From contig NC_031791.1 of NCBI RefSeq assembly GCF_001522545.3, forward strand, positions 3,557,895 to 3,621,894: 64,000 bases of DNA, written 5' to 3'. This document shows, in pieces, positions 24,436 through 35,713 of the stretch (position 1 is the stretch's first letter; each line of letters opens with the position of its first letter). A program made the translations under genes and the position numbers. The notes under the pieces were generated by a model that saw nothing but the letters and a program-made list of their open reading frames with translations, ran no database searches and had not been told where the DNA came from. Origin of the DNA: Parus major. Lineage: Eukaryota; Chordata; Aves; Passeriformes; Paridae.

Positions 24436-27400
24436 TTGTTGGGGAGGGACATGATTGTTGCTTTAGGAATTAATATCATGGTTAAAAATTCTGAATTGGT
24501 AATGAAAATATTTAAGCTGACTCCTAAGGATGAGGAGGAGATTAACCCTGAAGTATGGCATTCAAAAGGAGAGGTAAGAAAGCTAGATATCAAACCTATC
24601 AAAATAGAAATCGAGAACCCTGAGGACCCTATAAGGGTTAAACAATATCCCATCCCGATGGAGGGGAGAAGGGGGTTGAAACAAGTAATTGATGACCTCC
24701 TAAAAGGAGGTACTTTAGAACCTTGCATGTCCCAACATAACACCCCCATCCTGGCTGTAAGGAAGACGGATGGCAGCTTCCGATTGGTCCAGGACCTAAG
24801 AGCTGTAAACACTAGGACCCGGACTAGGTTCCCGGTGGTGGCCAACCCCTATACCTTGCTAAATAGACTCTCACCTGAAGATGTGTGGTACAGTGTGAAT
24901 GATTTGAAAGATGCTTTTTGGACTTGCCCTCTGGATGAAAAGAGTAGAAATTATTTTGCATTTCAGTGGGAGGACCCAGATACAAACCGGAAGCAACAGC
25001 TAAAGTGGACGGTCCTCCCCCAGGGGTTTGTGGAGTCTCCGAACCTTTTCGGGCAAGCTTTAGAACAGTTGCTATCCCAATTTATTCCTGAGGGCGGGAC
25101 AAAGCTTTTGCAGTATGTAGATGACTTGTTGATAGCTGGACCGACTGAGGAAAGTGTGAGGAAAAGCACGATTGCCTTGTTGAACTTTTTAGGAAAGAAA
25201 GGTTTGAAAGTCTCAAAGTCCAAGCTGCAATTCACAGAGCCTGAAATAAAATACCTAGGACATTGGATATCTCAAGGGAAAAAGAAATTGGACCCTGAGA
25301 GAGTGGCAGGCATCCTTGCGTTGCCTGCACTGAGAACAAAAAGACAAATTAGACAAGTTTTAGGGCTCTTGGGATATTGCAGGCAGTGGATTGAGGGTTT
25401 CAGTGAAAAAGTGAAGTTTTTGTATGAAAGATTGAACACTGACAGGCTGAAGTGGACTGAACAGAATGAGTCTAATTTCCAGAAATTGAAAAATATTCTT
25501 ATGACTGCCCCCGTACTAACTCTACCAGATACAAATAAAGAATTTCAGTTGTTTGTAGATGTGAGTGGACAAACAGCACAGGGAGTCCTGACCCAGGAAT
25601 GGGCAGGCAAGAGGAAGTCTATAGGGTTTCTCTCAAAGATCTTAGATTCTGTTAGTTGGGGTTGGCCTACGTGTTTACAGGCAATTGTAGCAGTGGCTCT
25701 GTTGGTGGGAGAAGCTAAGAAAATAACTTTTGGAGCTCTCCTGGTAGTTTACACTCCCCACGATGTGAGAAACATATTGCAGCAAAAAGCAGAAAAGTGG
25801 CTGACTGATTCCAGGCTTCTGAAATATGAAGCCATTTTAATCAGCTCACCTGGTTTAGAATTAAAAACCACTTCTGTACAAAATCCTGCTCAGTTCCTGT
25901 TCTGTGAACCTCCAGAAAAATTGTTACACGATTGTATTGAGACTGTGGAACTGCAGACTAGAATAAGACCAGACTTAGAGGATCAGGAGTTAGAAGGGGG
26001 AGAGAAGTGGTTTATAGATGGATCTTCGAAAGTTATTGAGGGAAAGAGAAAGTTGGGATATGCGATAATAAATGGTGCATCAAGGGAAGTTGTAGAATCA
26101 GATCCCTTGAAAGCAAGCTGGTCCACACAAGCTTGCGAGCTCTATGCTCTCCTGAGAGCCCTCCGGAGGCTGAAAGGAAGGAGGGGGATCATCTACACAG
26201 ACTCACGGTATGCCTTCGGGGTGGTACACACTTTTGGGAAGATTTGGGAACAAAGAGGATTGATAAATACTAAGGGAAAAGGCCTAATCCATGGGGAAAT
26301 AATTTGACAGATTCTAGAGGCTGTCCGAGAACCGGAAGAAATATCAGTTGTCCATGTAAAGGGACACCAGAGAGGGTTGCAGTTTCAAACCCGAGGTAAC
26401 AACTTAGCTGATAAAGAGGCAAGAGCTCTGCTCACTGTAAGCATTCCCGAGGTAACCCCGGAGGAATCGCCTGAAATCCCCGTGCTCCCTTCTGAGAGGG
26501 AGATTGGGGAATTCAGGACGATAGGGGGAGTCCTGAAACAGGGAAAATGGTGGTTACCTGATGGGAGGGAATTAATTCCGAGGGGAACAGCAAGGAAGAT
26601 ATTGCAAAGGTTACACAGACAGACCCATTGGGGAACTTGGTCCTGAAATTTTTTGGGTGCAAGGGGATCTTTGAACTTGCTAAACAAGAGGTACAGGGGT
26701 GTGTGGTTTGCCAAAAGGTGAATTGATCCAGGTCTAAACAAACTGCTTGGGGAGGTCGTCCTCTCTCATACAGACCATTTGAAAGGATCCAAGTGGATTT
26801 CACCGAATTACCAAAAATCGGTAGATATATATTTTTATTGGTAATAGTTGATAAACTAACAGATGGGGTGGAAGCCTTTCCCAGGCAAGGGCCACAGCCC
26901 AAACGGTGTCTAAAATTTTATTAGAAGAAATCATTCCTACGTATGGGATAGTAGATTGTATTAATTCGGATCAAGGAACTCATTTCACTTCAAAAATTGT
27001 TAAACAAATTTCAGAAGCTCTGTGTATTAGATGGCAATACCACACCCCTTGGCATCCTCAGAGTTCAGGACAGGTGGAAAGGATGAACCAAACACTTAAA
27101 TCCCAATTGTCTAAACTCATGCTAGAAACAAAAATGTCGTGTGTTAAGTGTCTCCCCCTTGCTCTACTAAATATAAGAACAATGCCCCACTCTGAGACGG
27201 GTCTGTCCCCTTTTGAAATGTTGTATGGGATGCCATACAAACATGGAATGCCGGTGGGACACCCCCAAGTGGAGGATGTGCAAATACAACCATATCTCAT
27301 TGCTATAAATAAAAATTTACAGGACCTTTGAAAGCAAGGGCTTATTCCCCAAAGCGCCACTCTGGGATTCGCGATACACCAGATACAGCCTGGGGATAAA

Positions 27401-27602
27401 GTCCTCATCAAAGCTTGGAAAGAGCTTCCCCTCACCCCCCATTGGGGTTCTCCTCACCACTGACACTGCTGTTCAAACTGCAGAAAGGGGCTGGACACAT
27501 TCATCTCAAGTGAAAAAGGTGGAGGATTGCAACACCTCCGAGTGGAAAGTCACCACCCCTCCGGGAGAGCTGAAAATTAAGCTTCAGCATCACCACAAAT
27601 GA
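24436..27602 (+). pseudogene. pol: pol pseudogene (reverse transcriptase, RNase H, integrase)
   Basis: The longest open part runs from 24436 to a TGA at 26305-26307. It has reverse transcriptase motifs LPQGF at about 25015 and YVDD at 25114-25125, the thumb/connection region, then RNase H (WFIDGSS, then ACELYALL, then YTDSRY). After the TGA the same frame continues to 26646 with the rest of RNase H and the first part of the integrase zinc domain (LHRQTHWG). Frame then changes: CVVC and the first catalytic Asp (QVDF) lie in one frame, the second Asp (NSDQGTHFTS) and the Glu (SGQVERMNQ) in another from about 26895. A further in-frame TGA is at 27329-27331. The integrase C-terminal part ends in another frame at TGA 27600-27602. 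The catalytic residues survive, but the protein cannot be made whole. Confidence 0.93.
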
Positions 27603-28174
27603 CCAGTGACGACCAGATAAGTTGCATCAACGCAAATTGTGATTGTTTTCCTTTTATACATTTTAAGTGTGCTTATTGTAGACAAATTTGGGTAACTCAC
27701 TGTTGGGGAGGGCACAGGCCCAAGGGATTGTGTACGGGTTGTCTGACTAAGGAACAGGAGGAGACTAGCCGTCTCTTAATACTTGCCACCCGGGCGGGGT
27801 TTTTAGAACTTGACTCTCCTGAGTGGTACCTGATTTACCAAAAGGGGATAAGGGGAAAATTAGATGCCAAAGCAGAAGCACTAGCGATCGAGTGCCGAAA
27901 GACAGTCAAGGTACCGTGTAGGACAGATACAATTAAATTGCCTCAGTGGGCTACTTTCAAGAGAAGGTATGCTATTAGGACTACAAGGGCCCCTGAAAAA
28001 TATCCTTGCTGCCGAGAAGATGGTAGTCCCCGCCGTATATTTCTGTACGGGCGAAGGGCAAGGCAGAGGGATACGCCAGTGGGGAATCCTGATTGTCCTG
28101 AGTCTAGCCGTGTGCTTGACCAAGGGAATAATTCCCGAGGTACCTCCGGGGGAGCGTCCCCTGGGGAAGTGTGA
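27599..28174 (+). CDS. Unassigned 191-codon ORF between pol and env
   Basis: I do not recognise this protein. Its ATG overlaps the pol stop as ATGA (27599-27602). Residues 9-48 are Cys/His-rich: C9, C14, C16, H21, then C24-x2-C27 and C45-x2-C48 seventeen residues apart, a zinc-ribbon-like spacing. The middle (49-100) is mixed and could fold. Residues 120-157 are Arg-rich, with KRR at 121-123 and RRARQR at 152-157. No signal peptide or membrane segment is seen. The last 206 nt overlap the env frame, so the Arg-rich part may be shaped by env coding. Context suggests an accessory or 'pre-env' product, or a relic of a longer env leader. It is fully open although gag and pol are riddled with breaks. 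The Kozak context is weak (C at -3, A at +4). Confidence 0.45.
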   Translation: MTSDDQISCINANCDCFPFIHFKCAYCRQIWVTHCWGGHRPKGLCTGCLTKEQEETSRLLILATRAGFLELDSPEWYLIYQKGIRGKLDAKAEALAIECRKTVKVPCRTDTIKLPQWATFKRRYAIRTTRAPEKYPCCREDGSPRRIFLYGRRARQRDTPVGNPDCPESSRVLDQGNNSRGTSGGASPGEV

Positions 28175-28571
28175 GCAGTGCCTGACTGCCACAAATACCG
28201 GACAAATAATTGACTGTCCTCCGGGACAACAAAAAGGGTTCTGCTTGTCTAATGGTACTTGGTATGGTCTCTGTGAATTGAAGGGGGAGGTCTGGTGTTA
28301 CCACTCAGGGGCAGGTCTTAAGGACGGGCAGTCAAAGACTCCTATAGGAGGAAAGACCAAAGCATCCCACTTCATATATAAGAGAGAAGCTGGAATGCTT
28401 CCTCCGATTCCAACCTGTGGCCAATGTAATAAAACTGTATGGACAGGAGGAAAAAGACAGTCCACTTTTCTGGCGTACTATAAGGTCAACCCTTTGTGTT
28501 ATGATAAAGCAAAATTAAAAACGTGTGCTATGGGGGGAAAATTGTACTGGGAGGAGGAAAAATGTTGTTAA
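27969..28571 (+). pseudogene. env: env remnant (surface subunit N-terminus only)
   Basis: The frame opens at ATG 27969, with a second ATG at 28020. It carries a hydrophobic signal-like segment (WGILIVLSLAVCL, about 28077-28115) followed by a Cys-rich ectodomain with several CxxC-type pairs and a possible N-glycosylation site (NGTW). It ends at TAA 28569-28571 after about 200 codons. The remaining surface subunit, fusion peptide and membrane anchor are missing: only about 80 nt separate the stop from the 3' LTR, where a class I env would need over a kilobase more. The product, if any, would be a secreted fragment. Confidence 0.75.
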
Positions 28572-28639
28572 AAGTCCCCAGTCCTCCCCATTGGAAATAA
28601 AAATAAATGAGATAACACGAATTTTTAATGCGATAAATT

Positions 28640-28653
28640 ATTAGGTGGGGGAC
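28640..28653 (+). other. Probable polypurine tract
   Basis: TTAGGTGGGGGAC abuts the 3' LTR. This is the expected place for plus-strand priming, but the tract is short and interrupted by T. Confidence 0.5.
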
Positions 28654-29261
28654 TGTGATAAATGTGGCATTGGATAAAAATTCATGAAGGAGAATAAAGA
28701 AATATATGTTATATTTATAACAGTGTAAAGATGCAAAATATAGCATGATGCAGAGATTCCTTCCTGAGTCGGGTGGTAACGATCTACTGCGACGCTTATC
28801 AGCATGAAATAAAGAGCAGGACACAGGCAATCAAACCGGACAATGAGAGTAGCCAGGCTGAGATATCCATCTGCTCCGCACCCAACCTGGACACTCCACC
28901 CTGGGAGATGCAATCAGAAGACACTCAGAGCCATTCGCATGTGAGAGGACTCTGCCCCATTGACTATTGACTCAACTCCAGGGATCTGGGAAATCTATTC
29001 ACCCACAAATCTAGACTCTTTGTTGGCCTGTGCCCATCCCGGGTTTTGCCTCAGGATACAAAAATCCTTATAAAAACACCCGTACCGGGGGGTTTTCCTT
29101 CGTGGATTTGGGAAAATCCGTACCTCTGGGTACAGACCCCTGTCCACCCGGCGCTGCGCTGATTTATTTATTGTGGTTTTTCTCTCGTTGCTTATGATTG
29201 AAATTGTTTTATAATAAATCACTTTTTATATTAGCCCTATTTTGTTATTGCATTTATAACA
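28654..29261 (+). repeat. 3' LTR (608 nt, complete)
   Basis: Starts TGTGATAAATG and ends TTTATAACA like the 5' copy, but keeps the 298-nt U3 segment 28721-29018. TATA-like CTTATAAAAA lies at 29067-29076 and AATAAA at 29213-29218. Scattered substitutions relative to the 5' LTR show the insertion is not recent. Confidence 0.95.
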
Positions 29262-29265
29262 TAAT
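29262..29265. repeat. Target site duplication, right (TAAT)
   Basis: Matches 21366-21369. Confidence 0.8.
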
Positions 29266-31671
29266 AGAGCACAACAAATCCCCATGGTTCATCAGGTATT
29301 TCAGTTTCTGGTGGAAAATATCAGATGCAGAAGTTGCACAGAAATTCTTGAAGGGAGATGTCTCCAAATTCTTCAAAATGTCACAATCCAGTTTGGGTTC
29401 AGGCTATGTATCTGGAGGCTCAGGGCAGGTTTTTTTTTGTGCTATTCACCTTTCTGCTGGGCTCCACTTCTCAGTGGCATCATGCCTGGTTCTGCAGGGC
29501 CCAGCTGACCCTGTTCTGTTCCTCCTGGAAGGGGGAGCAATGGAGGGGTCTCTGGAGGAGGCTCCACAGCTCCTGGTGTTGTGCCGCAAGTCACTTCAAT
29601 TTCATCTGTGGAGCCGGAGATGGAAGTGGCATGAGCTGGGATCAACCTGTCATGCTCAGTAAGCTGCGTTGGGATGAGATAACACCACTTGTGAAGATCT
29701 CAGGAAGATTCTGACAGGCTTCTGGTGCGAGACAGAGAGTGTTATTAAATGAAAAGTTATTATATGCAGGTTTTTATTCCATGGTTGTTTGGGCCTTGTA
29801 ATAGTGATGCAAACACATTTCTTGTACCGTGCAGGGACTGTCCTGCCCAACCCACTCTGGCAGGCACTAGAGAAGACAATGGATTTCCTGCTGCCATCGT
29901 TCCCTCTGTTCCATCCCAATCCATTTTTCCATTAAGGAAATCCAGTGTATTTTACCTGTGAAAACATTCAGGTCCAAACTTACCTGAGTCCTCCCTGAGG
30001 GGCAGAGATTTTGTCTGGTTTGGTTTGGGGAGAAGGAAGGAGTTGGTGTTCACAGAGTGCACGGAGGGGTCACAGTGGCCCACGTCAGCTGCCTGTCCCT
30101 GTGAGAGGGCACAGGGATGTATCAGAGCACTGACACCCAGGGTCAGCAAAACACCTGCTCACAGATGTGCAATTACTGCTTTGAAATGGGATTTTGCTGG
30201 AAGAAATCCTGGTTAAAAATTGTTCTCTGCTGAGCTGAAAATCTAAAATGTCTGAAGGTGCCTGGCTGGGACCGGGAGATGAGAGGGTGAGCAGACACCT
30301 CTCACCATTTCCCGATTTTCTCCATATTTTTCCCAGAGGGTTTAATTGGTGCTTAAAGGGAACTGAACTTCTGTTTTATGAGTGAAATCTGTTGTCTCAT
30401 TCATTATTCATTCAGAGGTGATTGGCAGCTTCAAGGCAGTGGGTCACAGTCAGTAAAGGGTGAGATGCTGACTGACAAGGTTAATTGCTGCCTCGTGTTA
30501 TTGCTGATAACGATTTATGTTGACAGTTCTTAGTGTTCCTGGTGCAGCTGGAGGTTTGTCATGCAGGGTCAGCCAGTGCTGTCCCCTCCTGCCCCGCTGT
30601 CCTCGGCAGCTGGGAGCGGCCGTTCCCTCGGCACGTGAAAAGGGATTTTTTCCCAGAGAAGATCTCTCATGCTAAGTGATGCAGAAGCAGCTTTGTCGCT
30701 TTTGCCTTTTTTCCTACTTCTTTTTGCTATATTCTCTGCATATTGATCAGGGTTCAGAGCATAAAAGTGAGGCTGGGCTCTGCTCTGCCTCCCCCCTTGG
30801 CGCCAGTGTCAAAGCTTTGGTTTTCTGGGGACTCCAGCAAATAGAGATGTGAAAAATTTTTGAGGGTGACCCTTAAAAATAATTAAAATGGGAAGGAATT
30901 GTCTTTATTTCTCAGTGTGCAGGGTGGGCTGTTCCACTGAAGCCCAGAGGCACCCCCAGGGCTGTTCCTCCACTTTTGGGTTTTGTTTTATCGCTGCAGG
31001 AAGGGCACAGCTCCAACCACGCTTGCTGCTCCCATCCCAGAGAATACAGAGGTTTTCCCCCTGCCTTGATATAATAAAGCAGAATCATAAAGATTTCAAC
31101 TAATAAACACTGGCCTTTAGGGTGCTCTCAGCTTTTATTGGGCTAATAAGATTTTTGACTTACATGGAAGGGAGGAGGCAAACAGAGCTTTTATGAACCT
31201 GATGGCCTTGTCGAGGCTCTCAGGCTCCAGCACCTCTCTGTGATGAAAAACTCCAGGCAAACCATAATGGGAGAGAGCTCCTGTGGATGGCTCTTCATGG
31301 AATATCCAGGTTTAATTACATGTCTGATATCAAGCTGTGGGAGGTATGTGAGAGCAGGGAGAACTGCACAGTCTGAGCCTCATTGTGTCTTCCCTCCCTC
31401 TGGCCAAAACTGGGACCTTCCCTTTCCTCTCCAGTCGCTTGAGACCATCACCATTGCCCCAAATGTGCCACACCCCCCTTGGTGAGCAGCACCAGCAGCA
31501 TCTCCCAGGTGTTTGGGTTCAGCTGGGAACTGGCTTTATCATCACTTTGGTTTTATGGCTGATAAAGTTGGGATGTTGTTAAACAGTGTGAGTTTGGGAC
31601 AGAATCTGAGCAAGAAGGAAGGGAGATGTTGAGTATAAACAGGCATAAACTTCATTATTTTCTAGAAATTA
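29266..31671. other. Gene-free DNA between provirus and GRIK3 3' end
   Basis: No gene supported. It contains GC-rich stretches with short chance frames. The first 11 bases may complete an older LTR that the provirus interrupted. Confidence 0.5.
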
Positions 31672-31940
31672 TTTATTTAAAATTTAAAACCATATTACTT
31701 CATACAGCAAACTGTGCACTTTGATATATCACAGTGTCTTAAAAAGTAAAATAATCAGAATTTTTTCTTTTTTTTTTTATTTTTTGGAAATTGTATTTAC
31801 ATCAGCCTAGAATGATCAGCAAGTAACACAGTTACTATGAAACCAAAATTGTTACAAAATGTTTACAAAAAACTATATTCATAGAAATTCTGCATGTCCA
31901 CAAAGGAAAATCCCCTGAATGTCACGGAGACTATTTTTTC

Positions 31941-32062
31941 CTTTTTCCCACTCTTTTCTGTTTTTTTTTTGTTGTTGTTGTTGTTGTTTTGTTTTGGTTT
32001 TTTTTTGTTTTTTTTTTTTTTTGTTTTTAATTTATTTTATTTTATTTTTCTTTTCTTTTTTT
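31941..32062. repeat. T-rich simple repeat with (GTT)n
   Basis: Nearly uninterrupted T tract with a GTTGTTGTTGTT core at about 31969-31988 and ATTTT units at about 32029-32050. On the GRIK3 strand it is A-rich. Confidence 0.9.
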
Positions 32063-35000
32063 TGAGAAACAGGTCAAAGTAAGGTACAGAGCAGAGGGCT
32101 CATGATGCCAACGCCTGGGAACGCCCCTGCCCTGCCAGCTCAGAGTGCTCTGGGGATTGTTGTACCCCACGGGCACTGGGTGCTGGGGTGAACACCGGGT
32201 GAAGCCACCAAGGATCCAACATGTCCCTTTGCTGTGACCTGCCCAGAGAGCATCTGCTCGGCACCCAGCCAAGTCCTGCTCCCTGCACCGAGGTGGAGCA
32301 GTGGGTGCCCAGAGCTGGAGCTGGTTCCTCTTTGCATATTCCACCTCTCTGTGGGTCTGTCCCCTTGGCATCAGACCTGACATGTGCTGTTGGTTGACTC
32401 TAAACAGAAAATCCACCCCAGGGAAGCTGCTGGTTGTCCCTGCTCTGCCTCATGGGAGAGTTGGAGGAAAAACGCAAGTGCTAAGGGGACAGTGAGCCGA
32501 GGTGACAACAGTTTAGATACAGTTTAATAACCCAAACCTGCTTTTTCTGTATTTCCTCCTCAGTTTTCTAAAAGAACAGAGTTGAACAGCGTTGGAAGTC
32601 AGACAAATTCAGATGTGAGTTGTCACTAGTCCCAACCAGGTCACAGATGCGCTTACGAAGGCTTTGAGGCTTTGTCATCAGGTCTGTCCCTCCCAAGTTT
32701 CCCAACACAGGGCTGTGAGGCATTGGGCTGGCTGCTCCTCCTCAGGCATGAACACACATGGCTTTGGACTTTGGGGCCAGAAGCACACAGGGAGGCATAA
32801 GAGAGGCTCTGGGAGCTCTCCTGGGTGAGCTGCCCCTGGCCCTGTAGGAAGGCTGAGGGCTGACATTGTCCACTCAGGTCACAGTGAGCGGGAGCCAGGG
32901 GGAAGGGTCCACGCCGGGCTGGGGTCCCTGCAGCTCCTCTGAATTGTTTTGGGGGCTGTAGAACATTCCCTTATTGGATGTCAAGCGTTCCAACGATCAA
33001 AACTTAAACACAAAGCCATCAGGGATGCAGGAATTTGTAGACACAGGAATTTGTCTGCAGCTTGTGGCTGATTTAGGGGTGTAGGGATGGAAGGAAAAGG
33101 TTCATCTGCAGGGTTTGACCTGGCTGGCAGTGCACCAGTAATTCCAGATGTTCACCTGTCACATTTGTGACTAAAATCAAATCAGTCTGGTATCAATAAA
33201 TAAATGGGGTTTGTGGTATTAGCAATATTTATTTATTTTTAAAAAATCTGCCAAGAAGCAAAATGAATGCTGATTTCTGTGGCATTTTACTCTCTGGACA
33301 TTTAAAGCTGGTTTCAGGCTTTGTTTTCATCTCTGCTTTTTTTTTTTTTTTAGAGCTTAGAAATCTGCAAGGAAAACAAAACCTACTACTCTAACAAGCC
33401 TAAGGATTTGCAAAGGAATACAGAAAGCATGTCATTGGCTTTGGGAAGCTGCCCCACACTTCAGTCTGTCCTTTGCTCAAGGTATTTGGGCAGCAAATTA
33501 TTAAGAATCTGATGCCCATTGCATTGGCAGCTTTCATCCCTAATTTTTCATGGTTTCTGTGAAAAGGTGAAAATGAATGTAAATTCCTTGCATATCTTTG
33601 CTTGAGTCAAAGTGTGACAAATCACCTGATTTTGTTTGGGGTCTCTCTGTTGTTTCTGTACATCATGGAAAAAGCAAAATAAGGACAAACTGTGTTCCGT
33701 GATGGGGTGGGGGAGCAGCTCTTCACCCCTGAGCTAATCTGCTAATTCTGCTCAGCTCGAGACAGCCTTCCTGACTGAGCATGGGGAGGAATAGGTGGGG
33801 AAAAACCTGAAATCAGCTAGATACAGGTTTGTTCCTTTGGGCGAGGATAACCTTTCTAGCATGGCCGTGCAGCTCAGGAGGGTGAATGGGGTCAGTTCAG
33901 TGGCCGTTTGGTGTGGTGGCCTCAGCACATGGTGCAGAGTGAGGCTAGGGCTGCAGAGCCTGGGCACTGCCTGCTCCATCTCTGCCCCATCCACACAGGT
34001 GGGCACAGGTGGGGTCCTGTCCCTCCTCCCCCTGCAGGGGATGGGAGTTGCTGTTTTCTACACCACCGGTGTTTAAATCAGAGCTTTTATGCACCTTTGC
34101 ATCACATATGTGACATTATGGGCTACAGCGGGTGGAGAAATTTCCATTTATTTAATTTTATGACTGAATCCACAATGTTCCTCTGGCTGCCTGCAGGTCC
34201 CCTGGCAGGGATGGAGCTGAGGGACGTTACTCAAGTTACCTTAGGTCAGCAGAGGGTTCTTTGGTAATTCTGCCTAAATTCATCTGCAGGACCAACTTTC
34301 TGGGTTAAGCAACCTGAAAATAAGAAGACAATTCATGGAAGATTTCCTCAAAACATTTTAGTGTGTGTTTGCTTAAATCCCACAGAGAGGCTGCCTGAGG
34401 GGTGGTAGTTTGTGGTCAGAGCAGACTTGGCTTTGCTCCTCTCAGGTCAGCCCTGGCTGAGATTAATCCTTCAGGTCCTTGATGCCATTGAGAGCACTTA
34501 GTCCTAAACCAGGCCCACAGTCCCTTCCCAGTGTGGAGTTGCAGTTCAGCACTGCTGAATTTCATGGAGATTGGTACTTCTGGCTCTTGGAAGAAGCTTT
34601 GCTCCTGCTGGAGCCTGTGGACCCGGTTGCTTCCCATGCTTCACTGCAGGAGAGACTGAGCTTTGCAGGAAGAGCAGAGACAGAGCTGAGGACCTGGAGA
34701 TCACCCTTGGGGCTCAGGCTGGGGCTTGGCACGGGGAGTGTGGGTGCTGTCACTCAGAGGTGCAGAAGATTCTGTGCATGTCATGCTGTGCCCTTCCTGG
34801 CCCGCAGCTTGGCTCCATTTCAGACTCACCTTCCCCTTCCCAGTGCCCTGGATCTGCTGAGGAACGTGTGTCACCTTCTGCCACTGCACTCCCACATGGA
34901 CATCGCGCTCCGCATGGCTGCAGCCAGCACAGCCGCGAGTGGGGGCCACCACGAGCTGCTCTGAGGACAGGCATGGCCTCAACCGTCCCGCTGCTTCCCA

Positions 35001-35376
35001 GGTACCTTTTCCAGGCAGTGTATCCGAAATGTGCTCTGTGTGTCGGTGTGGATCAGGTGCTCACACCTGACCCAGTGTTCCTGTTTATTGCCTTGCTGAT
35101 GGAGCCACACTTGGGGCTCCTCCTCAACCGCTTGGGGTTGGCTCAATTCTGCTTCACCTCCGCGTGTTTTCGGTGTGTAAACATCAGACTCCTGTGGTTG
35201 GATTCCATGAGGCCTGGAGGATCGAAGCATTAAAAAAAAAAGAATGAAAAGTAACAAAACAAATGCAAAAAGCCCCAAGACCCACATTACTGTCCATGGT
35301 TGGAAGTTCTGGCTCCACTGCGGTGATGGATTCAGCTGGGTTGTAAAGGCCTTGTTCTTGAAATGAACAAACCAGG

Positions 35377-35380
<4 letters not shown>

Positions 35381-35409
<29 letters not shown>

Positions 35410-35412
35410 CCT
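35381..35412. repeat. Poly-T tract
   Basis: Two long T runs separated by a single C, about 90 nt downstream of the GRIK3 stop codon (poly-A on the gene's strand, in the 3' UTR). Confidence 0.9.
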
Positions 35413-35502
35413 CATTTGTTTAATCCATCCTTCCCTAGTTAAGGGTGCATCCAGCCTTGTCTGCCGCAATTCCTTCCCTCCCACCCCCCCCATTGCCATT
35501 CC

Positions 35503-35697
35503 CTAGGGAAACACAGGTGCCAATCCAGTGTTGCAGGTCATGTTGTCCTTGCCGGGCAGCCGTCGGTCATTGAAGGTGTGCATGTTGATCACTGCATCTG
35601 TCTTCACCATTACGGGGGGCTGGGGCTTGTGCTTGACCCGGCGCTGGCAGGTGAGCGACAGCCGGATCTCGTCAGCCATGGCGCTGCAGAAGGAGCG
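35503..35697 (-). CDS. GRIK3: GRIK3 last coding exon (cytoplasmic tail)
   Basis: Encodes 64 residues and a TAG stop at 35503-35505. It begins [17 protein letters not shown] and ends in ...LAPVFP, the known carboxyl end of the GluK3a form. It carries the cytoplasmic tail used for trafficking and partner binding. The acceptor reads ...tgtctccag|CGCTCC. Phase 0 joins the preceding exon (...EREQ). The intron side is unusual: an LTR starts 16 nt from the exon. The tail resembles mammalian GluK3 with a few substitutions, so it appears to be under constraint. Confidence 0.97.
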   Translation of the reverse strand, partial: RSFCSAMADEIRLSLTCQRRVKHKPQPPVMVKTDAVINMHTFNDRRLPGKDNMTCNTGLAPVFP

Positions 35698-35709
35698 CTG
35701 GAGACAGCA

Positions 35710-35713
35710 GGGA
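35710..35713. repeat. Target site duplication of LTR1, left (GGGA)
   Basis: GGGA next to the LTR start, repeated at 36169-36172. Confidence 0.7.

Larger units (their letters stand above)
21370..29261 (+). mobile_element. Class I (gammaretrovirus-like) endogenous provirus, tRNA-His type
   Basis: A 7.9-kb provirus with LTR, primer binding site, gag, pro, pol, an unassigned frame, env remnant and LTR in standard order. Its type is shown by four features: Gag begins MGQ and has a PPPY late motif, the capsid has a major homology region, reverse transcriptase carries YVDD, and the target duplication is 4 bp. The primer binding site matches the 3' end of tRNA-His, as in the HERV-H group of class I elements. 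Coding regions are broken by frameshifts, TGA stops and a large env deletion, so this copy cannot encode a full set of proteins. It lies downstream of GRIK3 and in the opposite orientation. Confidence 0.95.
31672..35502 (-). other. GRIK3: Probable GRIK3 3' untranslated region
   Basis: Sequence following the GRIK3 stop codon. Minus-strand AATAAA signals occur at 33222-33240 (several), 32031-32036, 31776-31781 and 31672-31677; the outermost is taken as a provisional end. The segment 31670-31900 is AT-rich and has the look of a conserved 3' end. Long mammalian GRIK3 3' UTRs are known, so about 3.8 kb is plausible. Exact ends need transcript data. Confidence 0.4.

Noticed and set aside
27599..27742. 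Similarity of the Cys-rich region of the unassigned proviral ORF to lentiviral Tat
   Set aside because: Only the general picture (Cys-rich part, later Arg-rich part) is shared. The Cys spacing is zinc-ribbon-like rather than Tat-like, and the element is class I, not lentiviral.
34571..35233. 220-codon plus-strand open frame
   Set aside because: It lies antisense in the probable GRIK3 3' UTR, is rich in Cys/Pro/Leu from base composition, and has no domain.
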